This document shows positions 36,986-46,109 of a DNA stretch of 64,000 bases, piece by piece. This stretch comes from Bifidobacterium felsineum. Lineage in GTDB: Bacteria > Actinomycetota > Actinomycetes > Actinomycetales > Bifidobacteriaceae. The DNA is taken from the NCBI RefSeq assembly GCF_002802915.1, contig NZ_PEBJ01000001.1:1-64000 (forward strand). Direction: 5' to 3'. Every line of letters begins with the position of its first letter. Position 1 is the first letter of the stretch. Under the pieces are notes generated by a model. The model had not been told where the DNA came from, searched no databases, and saw only the letters and a list, made by a program, of their open reading frames with translations. The translations under genes were made by a program, and so were the position numbers.

Positions 36986-37032
36986 ATAACTCTCGCGTTT
37001 ATCCAACATCAATTACGGAAAACAGAAACATC

Positions 37033-38277
37033 ATGCTTATCACCTCAGTACATGTGAATAACTCAGACACTCTCCAAGATGTACGAATCACTGACGGAGT
37101 GTTCTCGGAAATCGGAACCTCGCTGACCACCCACCATGAAGAGCAAGTCATCAACGGCAACGGAAAACTTCTGCTACCGCCATTCGTGGATCCTCACATC
37201 CATCTTGATTCCACCCAAACCGCCGGGCAGGTGGAATGGAACGAATCCGGAACCTTGTTCGACGGCATACGCATCTGGGCGGAAAGGAAAAAGACGCTTA
37301 CCGTCGACGACGTAAAAGAACGCGCCAAAGCCACCATACGCAGACAAGTGCAGCACGGCGTGCAGCTCATCCGCACACACGCCGACGTGACCGACACCTC
37401 ATTCACCGCACTGCATGCACTACTTGAATTACGAGACGAAATGAAAGACGTTGTGGATATACAAGTAGTCGCTTTCCCCCAAGACGGCATTCTCTCATTC
37501 CCACACGGAAAAGAAATCATGGAGGAAGCCGCCAAGGAGGGCGTGGATGTAATCGGAGGCATTCCCCATTTCGAATTCACACGTCAATATGGGGTCGAAT
37601 CCGTACACTTCATCTTCAAGCTCGCCGAAAAATACGACAGGCTCATCGATGCCCATTGCGACGAAATCGACGACCCCGCCTCACGCAACCTTGAAGTGAT
37701 GGCCACATTAGCGTTGGAAACAGGTATGGCTGATCGCGTCACGGCAAGTCACACCACGGCCATGGGCTCATACAACGACGCCTACGCGTACAAACTCATG
37801 CGACTACTGAATATGTCCGGCATCAACATCATCAGCAATCCTCTAGTCAACGTGCATCTCGGCGGACGTTTCGATTCCTATCCGAAGCGCAGAGCCGTGA
37901 CAAGAATCCGGCAGCTACTCAACAATGGTGTCAACGTCGCCTTGGGTGAAGACGCCGTTCGTGACCCATGGAATCCACTTGGCGATGGCAATATGCTGGA
38001 TGTGGACATGATGGCCGTATATATCGAACACATGATGGGCTACTCGGAAATCCAGAATTCCTTCAAACTCATTACCGAAAACGGTGCACGCGCCATGCAT
38101 ATGACCGACCGGTACGGAATCGAAATTGGCAAGCCAGGCAACTGCATCATGCTAGACGCACCTGATTTTTATCAGGCACTAAATACGCATGCCACCGTGC
38201 TGTACAACATCCGCAAAGGTGCAATATTATGCAGCAACAAACCAGGAAGTGCAACAATTTCAGAATCCTTGTTGTAG
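37033..38277 (+). CDS. codA: Cytosine deaminase CodA-type amidohydrolase
   Basis: A 414-residue enzyme strongly resembling E. coli CodA along its whole length. All metal and catalytic residues align with a constant offset of 6: His55, His57, His208, Glu211, His240 and Asp307 (E. coli 61, 63, 214, 217, 246, 313). The residue after the catalytic Asp is Ala308, where E. coli has Asp314. The conserved HIHLDSTQTAG, HFEFTRQYGVESVH and SHTTAMGS motifs are present. It should convert cytosine to uracil and ammonia for pyrimidine salvage, although isoguanine-like bases are also handled by the family. The Shine-Dalgarno sequence is weak, so expression may depend on coupling to codB. Confidence 0.9.
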   Translation: MLITSVHVNNSDTLQDVRITDGVFSEIGTSLTTHHEEQVINGNGKLLLPPFVDPHIHLDSTQTAGQVEWNESGTLFDGIRIWAERKKTLTVDDVKERAKATIRRQVQHGVQLIRTHADVTDTSFTALHALLELRDEMKDVVDIQVVAFPQDGILSFPHGKEIMEEAAKEGVDVIGGIPHFEFTRQYGVESVHFIFKLAEKYDRLIDAHCDEIDDPASRNLEVMATLALETGMADRVTASHTTAMGSYNDAYAYKLMRLLNMSGINIISNPLVNVHLGGRFDSYPKRRAVTRIRQLLNNGVNVALGEDAVRDPWNPLGDGNMLDVDMMAVYIEHMMGYSEIQNSFKLITENGARAMHMTDRYGIEIGKPGNCIMLDAPDFYQALNTHATVLYNIRKGAILCSNKPGSATISESLL

Positions 38278-38370
38278 TAATTGACCAGGTACTCAGTACA
38301 GTCAAACCCAAGGAAACCAATCAGTAGTGTTGCCTCTTCCCATAAGGAAGTTAACAACAGCAGATATTGA

Positions 38371-38413
38371 AAAACCGGCTGGAAGAGTTATGTAAAACTC
38401 CCCAGCCGGTTTT
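38371..38413. terminator. Bidirectional terminator between codA and parB
   Basis: AAAACCGGCTGG (38371-38382) and CCAGCCGGTTTT (38402-38413) form a 12-bp perfect stem, with T-rich ends in both directions. It serves the convergent codA and parB genes. Confidence 0.8.
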
Positions 38414-38441
38414 GTATCAGCGTTAGATCAGCACCGCTGAA

Positions 38442-39764
38442 TCACACCCACTTGGATTCAGAATCACCATTGCCTGACTGGTTCGGGACCAGGAGCTTAA
38501 GGATGCGGTCCATGTCTTCTGGAGAGGAGAAGACAATTTCGATACGGCCATGCTTTTGTGTGCCCTTAATGGACACCTTGGTATCGAAATGGTTTTCCAG
38601 GCTCTGCTGCACGGCGGAACCGACCCACGGATTGGTCTTGGACTTCTTCGGCTTCTTCGGCTGCTCCCCCGAGGCGATCTTCATCGCCACGATCTCCTCC
38701 GTGCTGCGCACGGACAGACCCTCGGAGATAATACGGGAAGCAAGCTTATCCATTTCCTCCGGGTCGCTCAGGCCTAGCAGAGCACGGGCGTGGCCGGAAG
38801 ACAGCACGCCAGCGGCGACCTTCTTCTGCACCGCAGCAGGCAAGTTCAGCAGTCGCAACATGTTGGCAATCTGAGGGCGAGACTTGGAAACCGACTTAGA
38901 GAGCTGCGCCTGAGTCAGACCGAATTCATCAATCATCTGCTGATAGGCTGCCGCCTCTTCAAGCGGGTTCAAGGCGACGCGATGCAGGTTTTCCAGCAAC
39001 GCATCACGGAGCATGTCATCGTCGGCCGTGGTTTTGACGATGGCCGGAATGGTTTTCAGACCAGCCAGCTGAGACGCCCGCCAACGGCGTTCACCCATAA
39101 TCAGCTCATACGGGCTATCCAAGTGGCCCGCGAACAGATTGGCGGACGATTCCTGAGTCTGCTGCTCATCCTTCTTGGCCTTCGCTTCGGCAATCTGCCC
39201 AACCGGACGCTTGCGCACCACAATCGGCTGCAAAACACCGACTTCCTTGATGGAAGCAGACAGCTCGTTGAGCTCGTCCTCATCGAAAATGGTACGAGGC
39301 TGATGTGCGTTCGGACCAATGTCGCTGAGCTTCAGCTCCGCCAAATAACCACCCTGCACCGGCTTCAGCTCAGGTTTCTCTTCACTCTTGCCGTTCTTGC
39401 TTTTATCGGTAGCAGCGGTCTTTGTAGACTTCGATGTTTCACGTGAAACATTCTTCGGAAGATCGGAAACCGGCAATTGTGGCTGAGGCGAATCCGAACC
39501 GAAGAACAAATCACTCGGGTGAGCGATATCATCCAAAGCAGGCATGGCTGCGCGCTTGGCCATGTTCTTCTTCACATTGGTCGAGGCCTTACCCGGTGTC
39601 GCCACTGAGGTTGCCGCTGAAGCCAGCACCTTGGATGCGGACTTGGTCTCAGCGACCTTTTTTGCATTCTCTGGAGACTTCACTTGCTTCTCGACAGTCT
39701 CCTCCCCCGGCAAATCAGGAAATAGTGCGCCGAGGCCTTTGCCCAGTCGTGATTTCGATGACAT
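38442..39764 (-). CDS. parB: Chromosome-partitioning protein ParB
   Basis: A 440-residue centromere-binding CTPase. The N-terminal third is an extended, Lys/Ala/Ser-rich region with KSRLGKGLGALFPD at the very start (ParA-interacting). The conserved core has LKLSDIGPNAHQPRTIFDEDELNELSASI, the arginine-rich GERRWRASQLAG (C2 box) and the helix-turn-helix LTQAQLSKSVSKSRPQIANMLRLL. A C-terminal dimerisation domain follows. One parS site lies inside its own coding sequence (39435-39450), where it encodes NVSRET. GAGGAGG precedes the ATG; the start overlaps the parA stop by one base (TAATG). Confidence 0.96.
   Translation of the reverse strand: MSSKSRLGKGLGALFPDLPGEETVEKQVKSPENAKKVAETKSASKVLASAATSVATPGKASTNVKKNMAKRAAMPALDDIAHPSDLFFGSDSPQPQLPVSDLPKNVSRETSKSTKTAATDKSKNGKSEEKPELKPVQGGYLAELKLSDIGPNAHQPRTIFDEDELNELSASIKEVGVLQPIVVRKRPVGQIAEAKAKKDEQQTQESSANLFAGHLDSPYELIMGERRWRASQLAGLKTIPAIVKTTADDDMLRDALLENLHRVALNPLEEAAAYQQMIDEFGLTQAQLSKSVSKSRPQIANMLRLLNLPAAVQKKVAAGVLSSGHARALLGLSDPEEMDKLASRIISEGLSVRSTEEIVAMKIASGEQPKKPKKSKTNPWVGSAVQQSLENHFDTKVSIKGTQKHGRIEIVFSSPEDMDRILKLLVPNQSGNGDSESKWV
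39435..39450. other. parS site 1 (inside parB)
   Basis: The perfect 16-bp consensus TGTTTCACGTGAAACA lies within the parB reading frame. Confidence 0.93.
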
Positions 39765-40732
39765 TATTTCCTCCTCGCATCAAGAGCGTCGAGTACATGC
39801 TGAGAGCGCTTAGCGATTTCCAGTGCAGCTTCACCGTAAGCAATGGCACCCAAACCACGTGGATCATATGCGATGACCGACTGAGAGAAGCTTGGCGCTT
39901 CCGAAATTTTCACGGAACGTGGAATCGTGGTATCCAGCACGATGTTTGGGTAATGACCCTTGACTTCGTTGAACACTTCCCTACTGAGCAGAGTACGGCG
40001 GTCAAACATAGTGACCAACATCGTGGAGACCAGCAATACCGGGTTGAAGTGATCCTGTACCAAGCCAATCGTGTTAATCAACTGACCCAAGCCTTCCAAT
40101 GCATAGTATTCGGCCTGAATTGGAATCAGCATTTCCGTCACCGCACACATCGCATTGATAACCAGCAAGCCCAGGCTTGGCGGGCAGTCAATAAAGACGT
40201 AGTCGTAATGCTTTTCGGACTGTCGCAAGTACTTTTCCAGTGCCTCTTTGAGCAGCGTATTGCGATTCGGCATATCGGCAACTTCGAGTTCGGCACCGCT
40301 CAAATCGATGGAAGCAGGCACTACATCGAGTGTCGGGAAGTCCGGGCAGACAGAGATCACATCTTCGATGGACGAACGTCCTTCAAGCACGTCATAAGTG
40401 GAGGGATCGCCGGAAGCGTGCGGCACACCCAATGCAGTGGAGGCGTTGCCCTGCGGGTCCATATCGATGACCAGAACCTGAGCACCATATTTTGCCATTG
40501 CGGCGGCAAGGTTCACCGTAGAGGTGGTCTTACCGACGCCGCCCTTCTGATTGGCGATGGCAATCAGACGCGTGCGCTTGGGCTTGGGGAATTTGGCTTT
40601 TTGCAGGGCATCATATCGGGAACTCTCATCGGCCATCTGATTGCCGAGACTGGACCCTTGCCCATCAAAAATACGATGAAGGGTTTCGGAAGCCGATTCA
40701 ATCGTCTCCTCTTGATGATCCTTCTTGGCCAT
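39764..40732 (-). CDS. parA: Chromosome-partitioning ATPase ParA
   Basis: A 322-residue Walker-type ATPase. The deviant Walker A motif KGGVGKTT occupies 63-70, followed by VLVIDMDPQGNASTALG and VFIDCPPSLG. A 50-residue N-terminal extension precedes the core, as in other actinobacterial chromosomal ParA/Soj proteins. It moves ParB-parS complexes during segregation. AAGGAGG 5 nt before the ATG at 40732 fixes the start; the upstream gap of 250 bp to rsmG holds a DnaA-box cluster. Confidence 0.95.
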   Translation of the reverse strand: MAKKDHQEETIESASETLHRIFDGQGSSLGNQMADESSRYDALQKAKFPKPKRTRLIAIANQKGGVGKTTSTVNLAAAMAKYGAQVLVIDMDPQGNASTALGVPHASGDPSTYDVLEGRSSIEDVISVCPDFPTLDVVPASIDLSGAELEVADMPNRNTLLKEALEKYLRQSEKHYDYVFIDCPPSLGLLVINAMCAVTEMLIPIQAEYYALEGLGQLINTIGLVQDHFNPVLLVSTMLVTMFDRRTLLSREVFNEVKGHYPNIVLDTTIPRSVKISEAPSFSQSVIAYDPRGLGAIAYGEAALEIAKRSQHVLDALDARRK

Positions 40733-40792
40733 CGATCCTCCTTGCACTGATAATATTTCAAGTCTTGCTATTCACGTGGACAGATTATCGAG

Positions 40793-40998
40793 TTATCCAC
40801 CGTTTTTGCAATCCGTGTGGATAACTGTGGATAACTTAATGCCAAATCACGATTTTTTGGTGTTTTTTACTCGCTCAAATCTTTGATTTTCCAACGGTTT
40901 TGAGGTTTTATCACCGTTCAGCCAGAAAACTGTGGATAACTCATCTGCCATGTGGAAAATGTGGATAAGTCCAACTCAGCCGTTATCGCTTATCCACA
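40793..40998. other. DnaA-box cluster in the parA-rsmG gap
   Basis: Five perfect TTATCCACA boxes (40816-40824, 40826-40834, 40931-40939, 40960-40968 on one strand; 40990-40998 on the other, inside the rsmG 3' end) plus a one-mismatch box at 40793-40801. An AT-rich stretch (about 40835-40920) separates two groups. It may be part of the origin, a DnaA reservoir, or DnaA control of parAB. Confidence 0.8.
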
Positions 40999-41648
40999 AT
41001 CACGACATGTGTGGATTCCAAATCCGGACCGACCGGAGCTTCTACCACTCGAGCATTGCGACCACCAAATCGAGAAATCTGATCGGCGGCTTTATCCAAC
41101 TCGGTTTGAGCAGAGCGACCTTTCAACGCAATCAACTGGCCAGAAGGCTTCAGTAACGGAAGTGTCCAACCTGACAGTTTGGTCATTGGAGCGACGGCAC
41201 GGCAGGTCACTACGGCAAACGGATGAGTCTTACGCTTACGTACTTGTGCAATGACTTCATCTGAACGACCGCGAACCAGTTTGACATTTTTCAGATCCAT
41301 AAGATCAATGCATTCGGTCAACCAATCGATTCGACGCTCCATCGGCTCGATCAGCGTGAACTGATGATCAGGTAAACAAGCAGCCGCCACCAGACCGGGG
41401 AATCCACCACCGCTGCCAACATCAGCCACCGTCTTAAAGCGGGCATCTTCCGTTGCCTCGCGCACGTAGGGCACAATGGCAGCGGAGTTGAGAATGTGAC
41501 GCTCCCAAATTATGTCCACATCGCGCGGACCAATCAGGCCGCGGGGTTCGCCTTCATCTTCCAGTTTCTTATGGAAGAGCTCGAGTTGCGGCGATGCATC
41601 GCCAAGCACTTCAGCCAGAATTGGAGACCCCTCCAACTTGTCTGCCAT
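40983..41648 (-). CDS. rsmG: 16S rRNA (guanine527-N7)-methyltransferase RsmG (GidB)
   Basis: A 221-residue SAM-dependent methyltransferase modifying G527 of 16S rRNA. It shows [12 protein letters not shown], the SAM-binding [12 protein letters not shown] (75-86), [14 protein letters not shown] and [12 protein letters not shown]. Loss of this enzyme gives low-level streptomycin resistance in other bacteria. AAGGGGAG precedes the ATG at 41648. A parS site lies 17 bp upstream of the start codon. Confidence 0.95.
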   Translation of the reverse strand: MADKLEGSPILAEVLGDASPQLELFHKKLEDEGEPRGLIGPRDVDIIWERHILNSAAIVPYVREATEDARFKTVADVGSGGGFPGLVAAACLPDHQFTLIEPMERRIDWLTECIDLMDLKNVKLVRGRSDEVIAQVRKRKTHPFAVVTCRAVAPMTKLSGWTLPLLKPSGQLIALKGRSAQTELDKAADQISRFGGRNARVVEAPVGPDLESTHVVIVDKR

Positions 41649-41664
41649 GACCACTCCCCTTCTG

Positions 41665-41680
41665 TGTTTCACGTGAAACA
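41665..41680. other. parS site 2 (upstream of rsmG)
   Basis: A perfect TGTTTCACGTGAAACA between jag and rsmG. Confidence 0.93.
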
Positions 41681-41757
41681 CCGCACATGCAATGAGGCGT
41701 CGCGGGAACGACGCCTCACCGGTTAAGTTTGATCGATGCTATAGTTCAGAAGCCGAA

Positions 41758-42291
41758 TCACTCCTCGTCGAAATCTTCGACTTCGTCGGATTCTTCGCTC
41801 TTGTTCTTCAGGTACACCGTGACGTGGCGATGAGGCTCTTCACCATGGGAACGAGACTTCAAGCCCTCCTCACGGACTACATCGTGCACAACTTTGCGCT
41901 CGAAGGAATTCATCGGCTTCAAGTCATACGGCTCGCCGGATTCCTTTACAGCATCAACGGCATCAAGAGCGATGTCGCGCAGGTGCTGACGCTTACGCTT
42001 GAGGAAGCCGTCCACATCGACAATCAAGTGAGAGCGTTCGCCGGTCTTCTGCTGCACGGCCAGACGGGTCAGCTGCTGCAGCGCATCGACCACCTCGCCA
42101 TTGCGGCCAATCAGATGCTTGATGTCGGTGTCATCATCCGCAACAATCTGAACGGTCGGACGGTTGTTGCGAATCCCCATTTCAATATCACCCTCATAAT
42201 CGGCGATATCAAGCAGACCCTCGAGATAATCGGCGGCGATATCAGCCTCTTCGTTGAGCTGATCGATCGACTTCTCGTCATCCTGTGCCAT
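41758..42291 (-). CDS. KH/R3H RNA-binding protein Jag (KhpB)
   Basis: A 177-residue protein with a KH domain (IVADDDTDIKHLIGRNGEVVDALQQLTRLAV, about 48-80) and a C-terminal R3H domain (KPMNSFERKVVHDVV, HGEEPHRHVTVYLK). The N-terminal Jag_N domain of Firmicutes homologues is missing, as usual in actinobacteria. Both ends are acidic. It binds RNA and is linked to cell elongation in Gram-positives. AAGGAGTACCGT precedes the ATG. Confidence 0.92.
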   Translation of the reverse strand: MAQDDEKSIDQLNEEADIAADYLEGLLDIADYEGDIEMGIRNNRPTVQIVADDDTDIKHLIGRNGEVVDALQQLTRLAVQQKTGERSHLIVDVDGFLKRKRQHLRDIALDAVDAVKESGEPYDLKPMNSFERKVVHDVVREEGLKSRSHGEEPHRHVTVYLKNKSEESDEVEDFDEE

Positions 42292-42363
42292 ACGGTACTC
42301 CTTCTACCAGGTTCTGAGTTTCAAGTCTAGGCCCTGTTCCCAAGAAACAAGGTCCGAAGTGTC

Positions 42364-42403
42364 GAATGTGCTCCATGTTTCACGTGAAACATGGAGCACA
42401 TTC
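42364..42403. other. parS site 3 at the centre of a perfect 40-bp palindrome
   Basis: The 16-bp parS TGTTTCACGTGAAACA (42376-42391) is extended by 12 further perfectly symmetric bases on each side, GAATGTGCTCCA and its complement. The palindrome lies just after the yidC stop codon and before jag, so as RNA it would form a 20-bp hairpin that may also act as a terminator. Confidence 0.93.
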
Positions 42404-42418
42404 AAATCACGGGTTTAC

Positions 42419-43432
42419 TTACTTGCGCTTACGCTTACGCTGAGGCTGGACTCGCTGATAGCCCTTATTGTCCTTATGCTCAGCGGCCTCCTTGGCTTTC
42501 TGCAGTTCCTCTTCTTCCAAGGATGGCAGACCGGCCTTTTCGCGGCGTGCGTTCTCGCGGCGATGATCGCGCTTCTCCTTATCCTCGGCTGCCGGGGACC
42601 CCGGGGTCGGGAAGTAAGTCACCTGCCAGAAGGTGCGCAGCAGGTTGCAGACGTTGTTGGTCAACCAGTAGACCAGCACGGCGAACGGCATGGTGGCACC
42701 GGAGAAGATGTACATGATTGGGAAGATCCACAGCATCATCTTCTGCATGGACTCGGCCTGCTTGTTCATCGAGGCAGCGGCCATATTGCGTTTCATGCTG
42801 AAGTACTGCACGAACCACAGGCAGAAGCACATCAAAGCGACGAAGATGCCGATGACAATCTTGCCGGCGAAAGCGGCGGAGGTGAAGTTGTCGGTGACGC
42901 TGACGATGCCGAACACATCGGTCTTTACGAACTGCTGGGCGGTCGCCACATCGAAAGCGCCAAGCGGTTCCTTACGCACACCGTTGGCGATGTATGGAAT
43001 GGCGGACAGCGTATAGAACATGGCCATGAACACAGGGCCTTGAATCAGCATAGGCAGGCAGGATCCGGCCGGGTTGGCGTTGTTGTCCTGATAGAGCTTC
43101 ATCATCTCACGGCTCTGGGCTTCCTTGGAAGCCTGATCCGTCTTGCCTTTGTACTTGTTCTGGATGCGCTGCATCTTCGGGGCAAGCGCCTGCATCTTAC
43201 GCATCGACTTGATCTGCTTGTAGAACAGTGGGAAGATGCAGATCTGCACCACCAGCACCAGGCAGATGATGGCGAGAACCCATGAGACGCCGATTTCGTT
43301 CATGCCGAGCAGCACGAAGAAATCGTGCACAAGCTTCAGAATCCAAGTCTGAAGCCACTCGACAGGGGTCAGGAGCTTATAGAAGAATCCCCAGAATCCA
43401 CTATCGAGAAGGAACTGGTTTTGGTTGATCAT
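42419..43432 (-). CDS. yidC: Membrane protein insertase YidC
   Basis: A 337-residue Oxa1/YidC family insertase with about five membrane segments: PVEWLQTWILKLVHDFF, the conserved basic coiled region MRKMQALAPKMQRIQNKYKG, PMLIQGPVFMAMFYTL, and later hydrophobic stretches. The C-terminal tail is strongly basic and ends in RKRKRK, consistent with ribosome contact. No lipoprotein signal is present. Its ATG overlaps the yidD stop (ATGA). Confidence 0.95.
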   Translation of the reverse strand: MINQNQFLLDSGFWGFFYKLLTPVEWLQTWILKLVHDFFVLLGMNEIGVSWVLAIICLVLVVQICIFPLFYKQIKSMRKMQALAPKMQRIQNKYKGKTDQASKEAQSREMMKLYQDNNANPAGSCLPMLIQGPVFMAMFYTLSAIPYIANGVRKEPLGAFDVATAQQFVKTDVFGIVSVTDNFTSAAFAGKIVIGIFVALMCFCLWFVQYFSMKRNMAAASMNKQAESMQKMMLWIFPIMYIFSGATMPFAVLVYWLTNNVCNLLRTFWQVTYFPTPGSPAAEDKEKRDHRRENARREKAGLPSLEEEELQKAKEAAEHKDNKGYQRVQPQRKRKRK

Positions 43433-43746
43433 CGATGGGCCTCTCCTTGGGTCGTGGCCAATGGTGTCAGTCGAGGTTCCTCATGAGCCTTCGACCAAGA
43501 AAATCTATAAAAAATCGAGTATTGCTGCGGCACGTCGTCTATTCCCCCACGACTCCACGGCCTGCAGCGGAGCAATCGCAATACGGCGAGCACTCCCCCC
43601 TTGAAAGCGCCATACCGATCGAGAGCTTCAATGGCGTAATTCGAGCATGACGGATAATACTTGCAACAAGGCGGTGTGTTCGCGGAAATGTGGCGCTGGT
43701 ACCAGCGCACACCGCGAATCATCACCGCCTTGATGGAAGTAGACAT
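43429..43746 (-). CDS. yidD: Membrane protein insertion efficiency factor YidD
   Basis: A 105-residue YidD/DUF37 family protein with the signature WYQRHISANTPPCCKYYPSCSNYAIEALDRYGAFKGG and RLLRCRPW. It assists YidC-dependent insertion. The start at 43746, one base after the rnpA stop, puts the conserved core at the N-terminus; an upstream extension of 44 codons overlaps rnpA and is unlikely. Confidence 0.93.
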   Translation of the reverse strand: MSTSIKAVMIRGVRWYQRHISANTPPCCKYYPSCSNYAIEALDRYGAFKGGVLAVLRLLRCRPWSRGGIDDVPQQYSIFYRFSWSKAHEEPRLTPLATTQGEAHR

Positions 43747-43747
43747 G

Positions 43748-44095
43748 TCACTTCGCCTTATGTGCCACAGCGGCAAAGCACTTTGCGATCTGCTGATCCA
43801 AAGATTCAAACGAGGCTGAAGCCGCACTCGGCTTGGCGCGCAACACGATATCGCAATGTTCCGGGAGTTGGTGCTCATGCATCCTGGCCAGGACTCGGAA
43901 CCTGCGTTTCACTGTGTTACGGGTAACCGCCTTACCCACGGATTTGGATACGGCCAAACCCAGGCGACGATGATTCGCCTGGTCGTCATGCTGTTCGTCG
44001 AGCACCAGATAATGCACGACGATATCTCTGCCACCGACTTTGCGCCGACGTTTCAATACGCCGACAAAATCGCGATGGCTTTTTAGCCGTTCCAC
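43748..44095 (-). CDS. rnpA: Ribonuclease P protein component RnpA
   Basis: A 115-residue basic protein subunit of RNase P. It starts [19 protein letters not shown], has the RNR-type motif [16 protein letters not shown] and a C-terminal helix. The start codon is GTG (44093-44095). It follows rpmH by 34 bp, the arrangement conserved in most bacteria. Confidence 0.94.
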   Translation of the reverse strand: MERLKSHRDFVGVLKRRRKVGGRDIVVHYLVLDEQHDDQANHRRLGLAVSKSVGKAVTRNTVKRRFRVLARMHEHQLPEHCDIVLRAKPSAASASFESLDQQIAKCFAAVAHKAK

Positions 44096-44129
44096 CTCTT
44101 ACTTATGCCTGTGGCGCTGATCGCTCGGA

Positions 44130-44264
44130 TCAGGCGGACAGGCTCTTGCGGCCCTTGGCGCGACGGCGGTTGATCACCGCGCGGCCGGAACGGGTGCGCA
44201 TGCGCAGGCGGAAGCCGTGCTTCATGTGACGACGACGGTTGTTCGGCTGGAACGTCCTCTTCAT
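44130..44264 (-). CDS. rpmH: 50S ribosomal protein L34
   Basis: A 44-residue ribosomal protein: starts [19 protein letters not shown] and ends GRKSLSA, matching L34. AGGAG lies 7 nt before the ATG. The usual first gene of the rpmH-rnpA-yidD-yidC operon, divergent from dnaA. Confidence 0.98.
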   Translation of the reverse strand: MKRTFQPNNRRRHMKHGFRLRMRTRSGRAVINRRRAKGRKSLSA

Positions 44265-44449
44265 ATCAATGCTCCTAGGTCTATTTGGCAACGCTTCGCG
44301 CTGCCCTCACGTGAGTCAAGCTATACCAAAGTACTCTCAACCCTGGTCACAAGTCAAAATGAATCATGAGTTTTCACATTTCGACACGGTCGCCACAACA
44401 CGCCGAAAACCCTAGAAGTGGCGTAATATCAACCGTTTCGCCGGCAAAG

Positions 44450-44556
44450 TTATCCACAAATTACATTCATGTTATTCACAATCAAGCATTTCCAACACGC
44501 AACACGGTGGATAACTTCCGTGGATAGTAGTAAACATTACCTATTGTTATCCATGT
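44450..44556. promoter_or_regulatory. DnaA boxes in the rpmH-dnaA gap
   Basis: TTATCCACA (44450-44458), TTATTCACA (44472-44480), GGTGGATAA (44506-44514) and a weaker TTATCCATG (about 44549). They lie just before dnaA and could mediate autoregulation. The remainder of 44265-44582 is AT-rich and presumably holds the divergent rpmH and dnaA promoters, which I could not place. Confidence 0.7.
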
Positions 44557-44582
44557 ACGTTCGAGCAAGAAGAGGGGTCTGT

Positions 44583-46109
44583 ATGGCTGGTTCATCTGCC
44601 GACCCCGCGGTCGAGGCAGCCCGCATCTGGTCGGATGCTCTCACCATGCTCAAACACAGCAGCGTGCTGTCCCCCAGGGAAAAGGGATGGCTCGAAGGCG
44701 TGGTGCCTGAAGCCGTATTCGGCTCGACCATCGTATTATGCGTGGATTCCAATGATACGTTGCAGGCCATTCAGGGCAATCTCAACGAACAATTGCTGCA
44801 TACATTGCAAACCGTAACCGGACTCACGATGTTCCCGGCATTCAAGGTTGCGCCAAAGAGCAGCAAATCCGCGAATACGCCTGCCCCGAAGCAGGTGAAG
44901 TCGCCATACCAAATGGAATCGGCTCCCACTGTCGAGCAGTTCGGCCGAGATTCCTACACCGGCAAGCATGCCGAACCGGTTGCCAAGCCGGAACCGAAGT
45001 ACCAGGCGCAACCGGCGAACGAGCCGCAGTATCCGGTGGGCGGTCAGAAGATGAACCGCGATCCGGAGACGCATCTCAATAAGAACTTTACGTTTGATTC
45101 CTTTGTGCCCGGTGATTCCAACCGTTTCGCCCGCACCGTGGCGTTGGCGGTGGCCGAGGGATCGGGACAGGATTTCAATCCGTTGTGTATTTACGGCGGA
45201 TCGGGTTTGGGTAAGACCCATCTGCTTAACGCCATCGGTAATTACGCCTTGGTCAAGGATCCGAGCCTGAAGGTTCGGTATGTGACGAGTGAGGAATTCA
45301 CCAACGAATTCATCGACGCGTTGCAGAATCCGAACCAAAGCCAAGGTCAGATCGCGGCATTCAACCGACGCTACCGTCAGGTCGATGTGCTGCTCATTGA
45401 CGATATCCAGTTCCTTGGCGGCAAGGAAGCGACGTTGGATCAGTTCTTCCATACGTTCAATTCCCTGCACCAGGCGAACAAGCGCATCGTCATCGCATCC
45501 GATGTGGCGCCGAAGAACTTGAAGGGCTTCGAGGCTCGACTGATCTCCCGCTTCGAATCCGGCCTGACCGTAGATGTCAAGCCGCCGGATCTGGAGACCC
45601 GCATCGCCATTTTGCGCATGATCGCCTCGATCAATGGCTCCAAGATTCCGAATGATGTTCTGGATTTGATCGCCGAGCGGTTCACGGAGAATATCCGCGA
45701 ACTCGAAGGTGCTCTCACGCGTGTTACCGCAGTGGCGTCGCTGAGCAATCAGCCGGTCACGCGAGCCTTGGCCGAGCAGACGCTGCAGGATTTCTTCACC
45801 ACCGATGTGGAGATCAAACCCACCGACATCATCGGGCAGGTGGCCAAGTACTTCCATCTGACCTTTGATGATTTGGTCGGCCGCTCCCGCACCAAGAATG
45901 TGGCTTTGGCCCGTCAGATCGCCATGTATCTGGCGCGTGAAATGACGAGCATGAGCCTGTTGGACATCGGCGAGGTGTTCGGCGGCCGTGATCACACCAC
46001 GGTGATGCACGCCTACACCCGTGTCAGTGATGAAATGCAGCAGAAGCAGGAGATCTATAACTACGTTATGGAACTCACGGTGCGTCTAAAGCAGAACAGC
46101 GACAAGTAA
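44583..46109 (+). CDS. dnaA: Chromosomal replication initiator DnaA
   Basis: A 508-residue initiator. Domain I is at the N-terminus (about 1-90), domain II a Pro/Lys/Gln-rich linker (about 95-150), and domain III the AAA+ ATPase with Walker A GGSGLGKTHLLNAIGNY (Lys211) and Walker B VDVLLIDDIQFLGGKE. Domain IV carries the DnaA-box reader motif GGRDHTTVMHAY. AGAGGGG 5 nt upstream supports ATG 44583 over more distal in-frame codons. Confidence 0.97.
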   Translation: MAGSSADPAVEAARIWSDALTMLKHSSVLSPREKGWLEGVVPEAVFGSTIVLCVDSNDTLQAIQGNLNEQLLHTLQTVTGLTMFPAFKVAPKSSKSANTPAPKQVKSPYQMESAPTVEQFGRDSYTGKHAEPVAKPEPKYQAQPANEPQYPVGGQKMNRDPETHLNKNFTFDSFVPGDSNRFARTVALAVAEGSGQDFNPLCIYGGSGLGKTHLLNAIGNYALVKDPSLKVRYVTSEEFTNEFIDALQNPNQSQGQIAAFNRRYRQVDVLLIDDIQFLGGKEATLDQFFHTFNSLHQANKRIVIASDVAPKNLKGFEARLISRFESGLTVDVKPPDLETRIAILRMIASINGSKIPNDVLDLIAERFTENIRELEGALTRVTAVASLSNQPVTRALAEQTLQDFFTTDVEIKPTDIIGQVAKYFHLTFDDLVGRSRTKNVALARQIAMYLAREMTSMSLLDIGEVFGGRDHTTVMHAYTRVSDEMQQKQEIYNYVMELTVRLKQNSDK

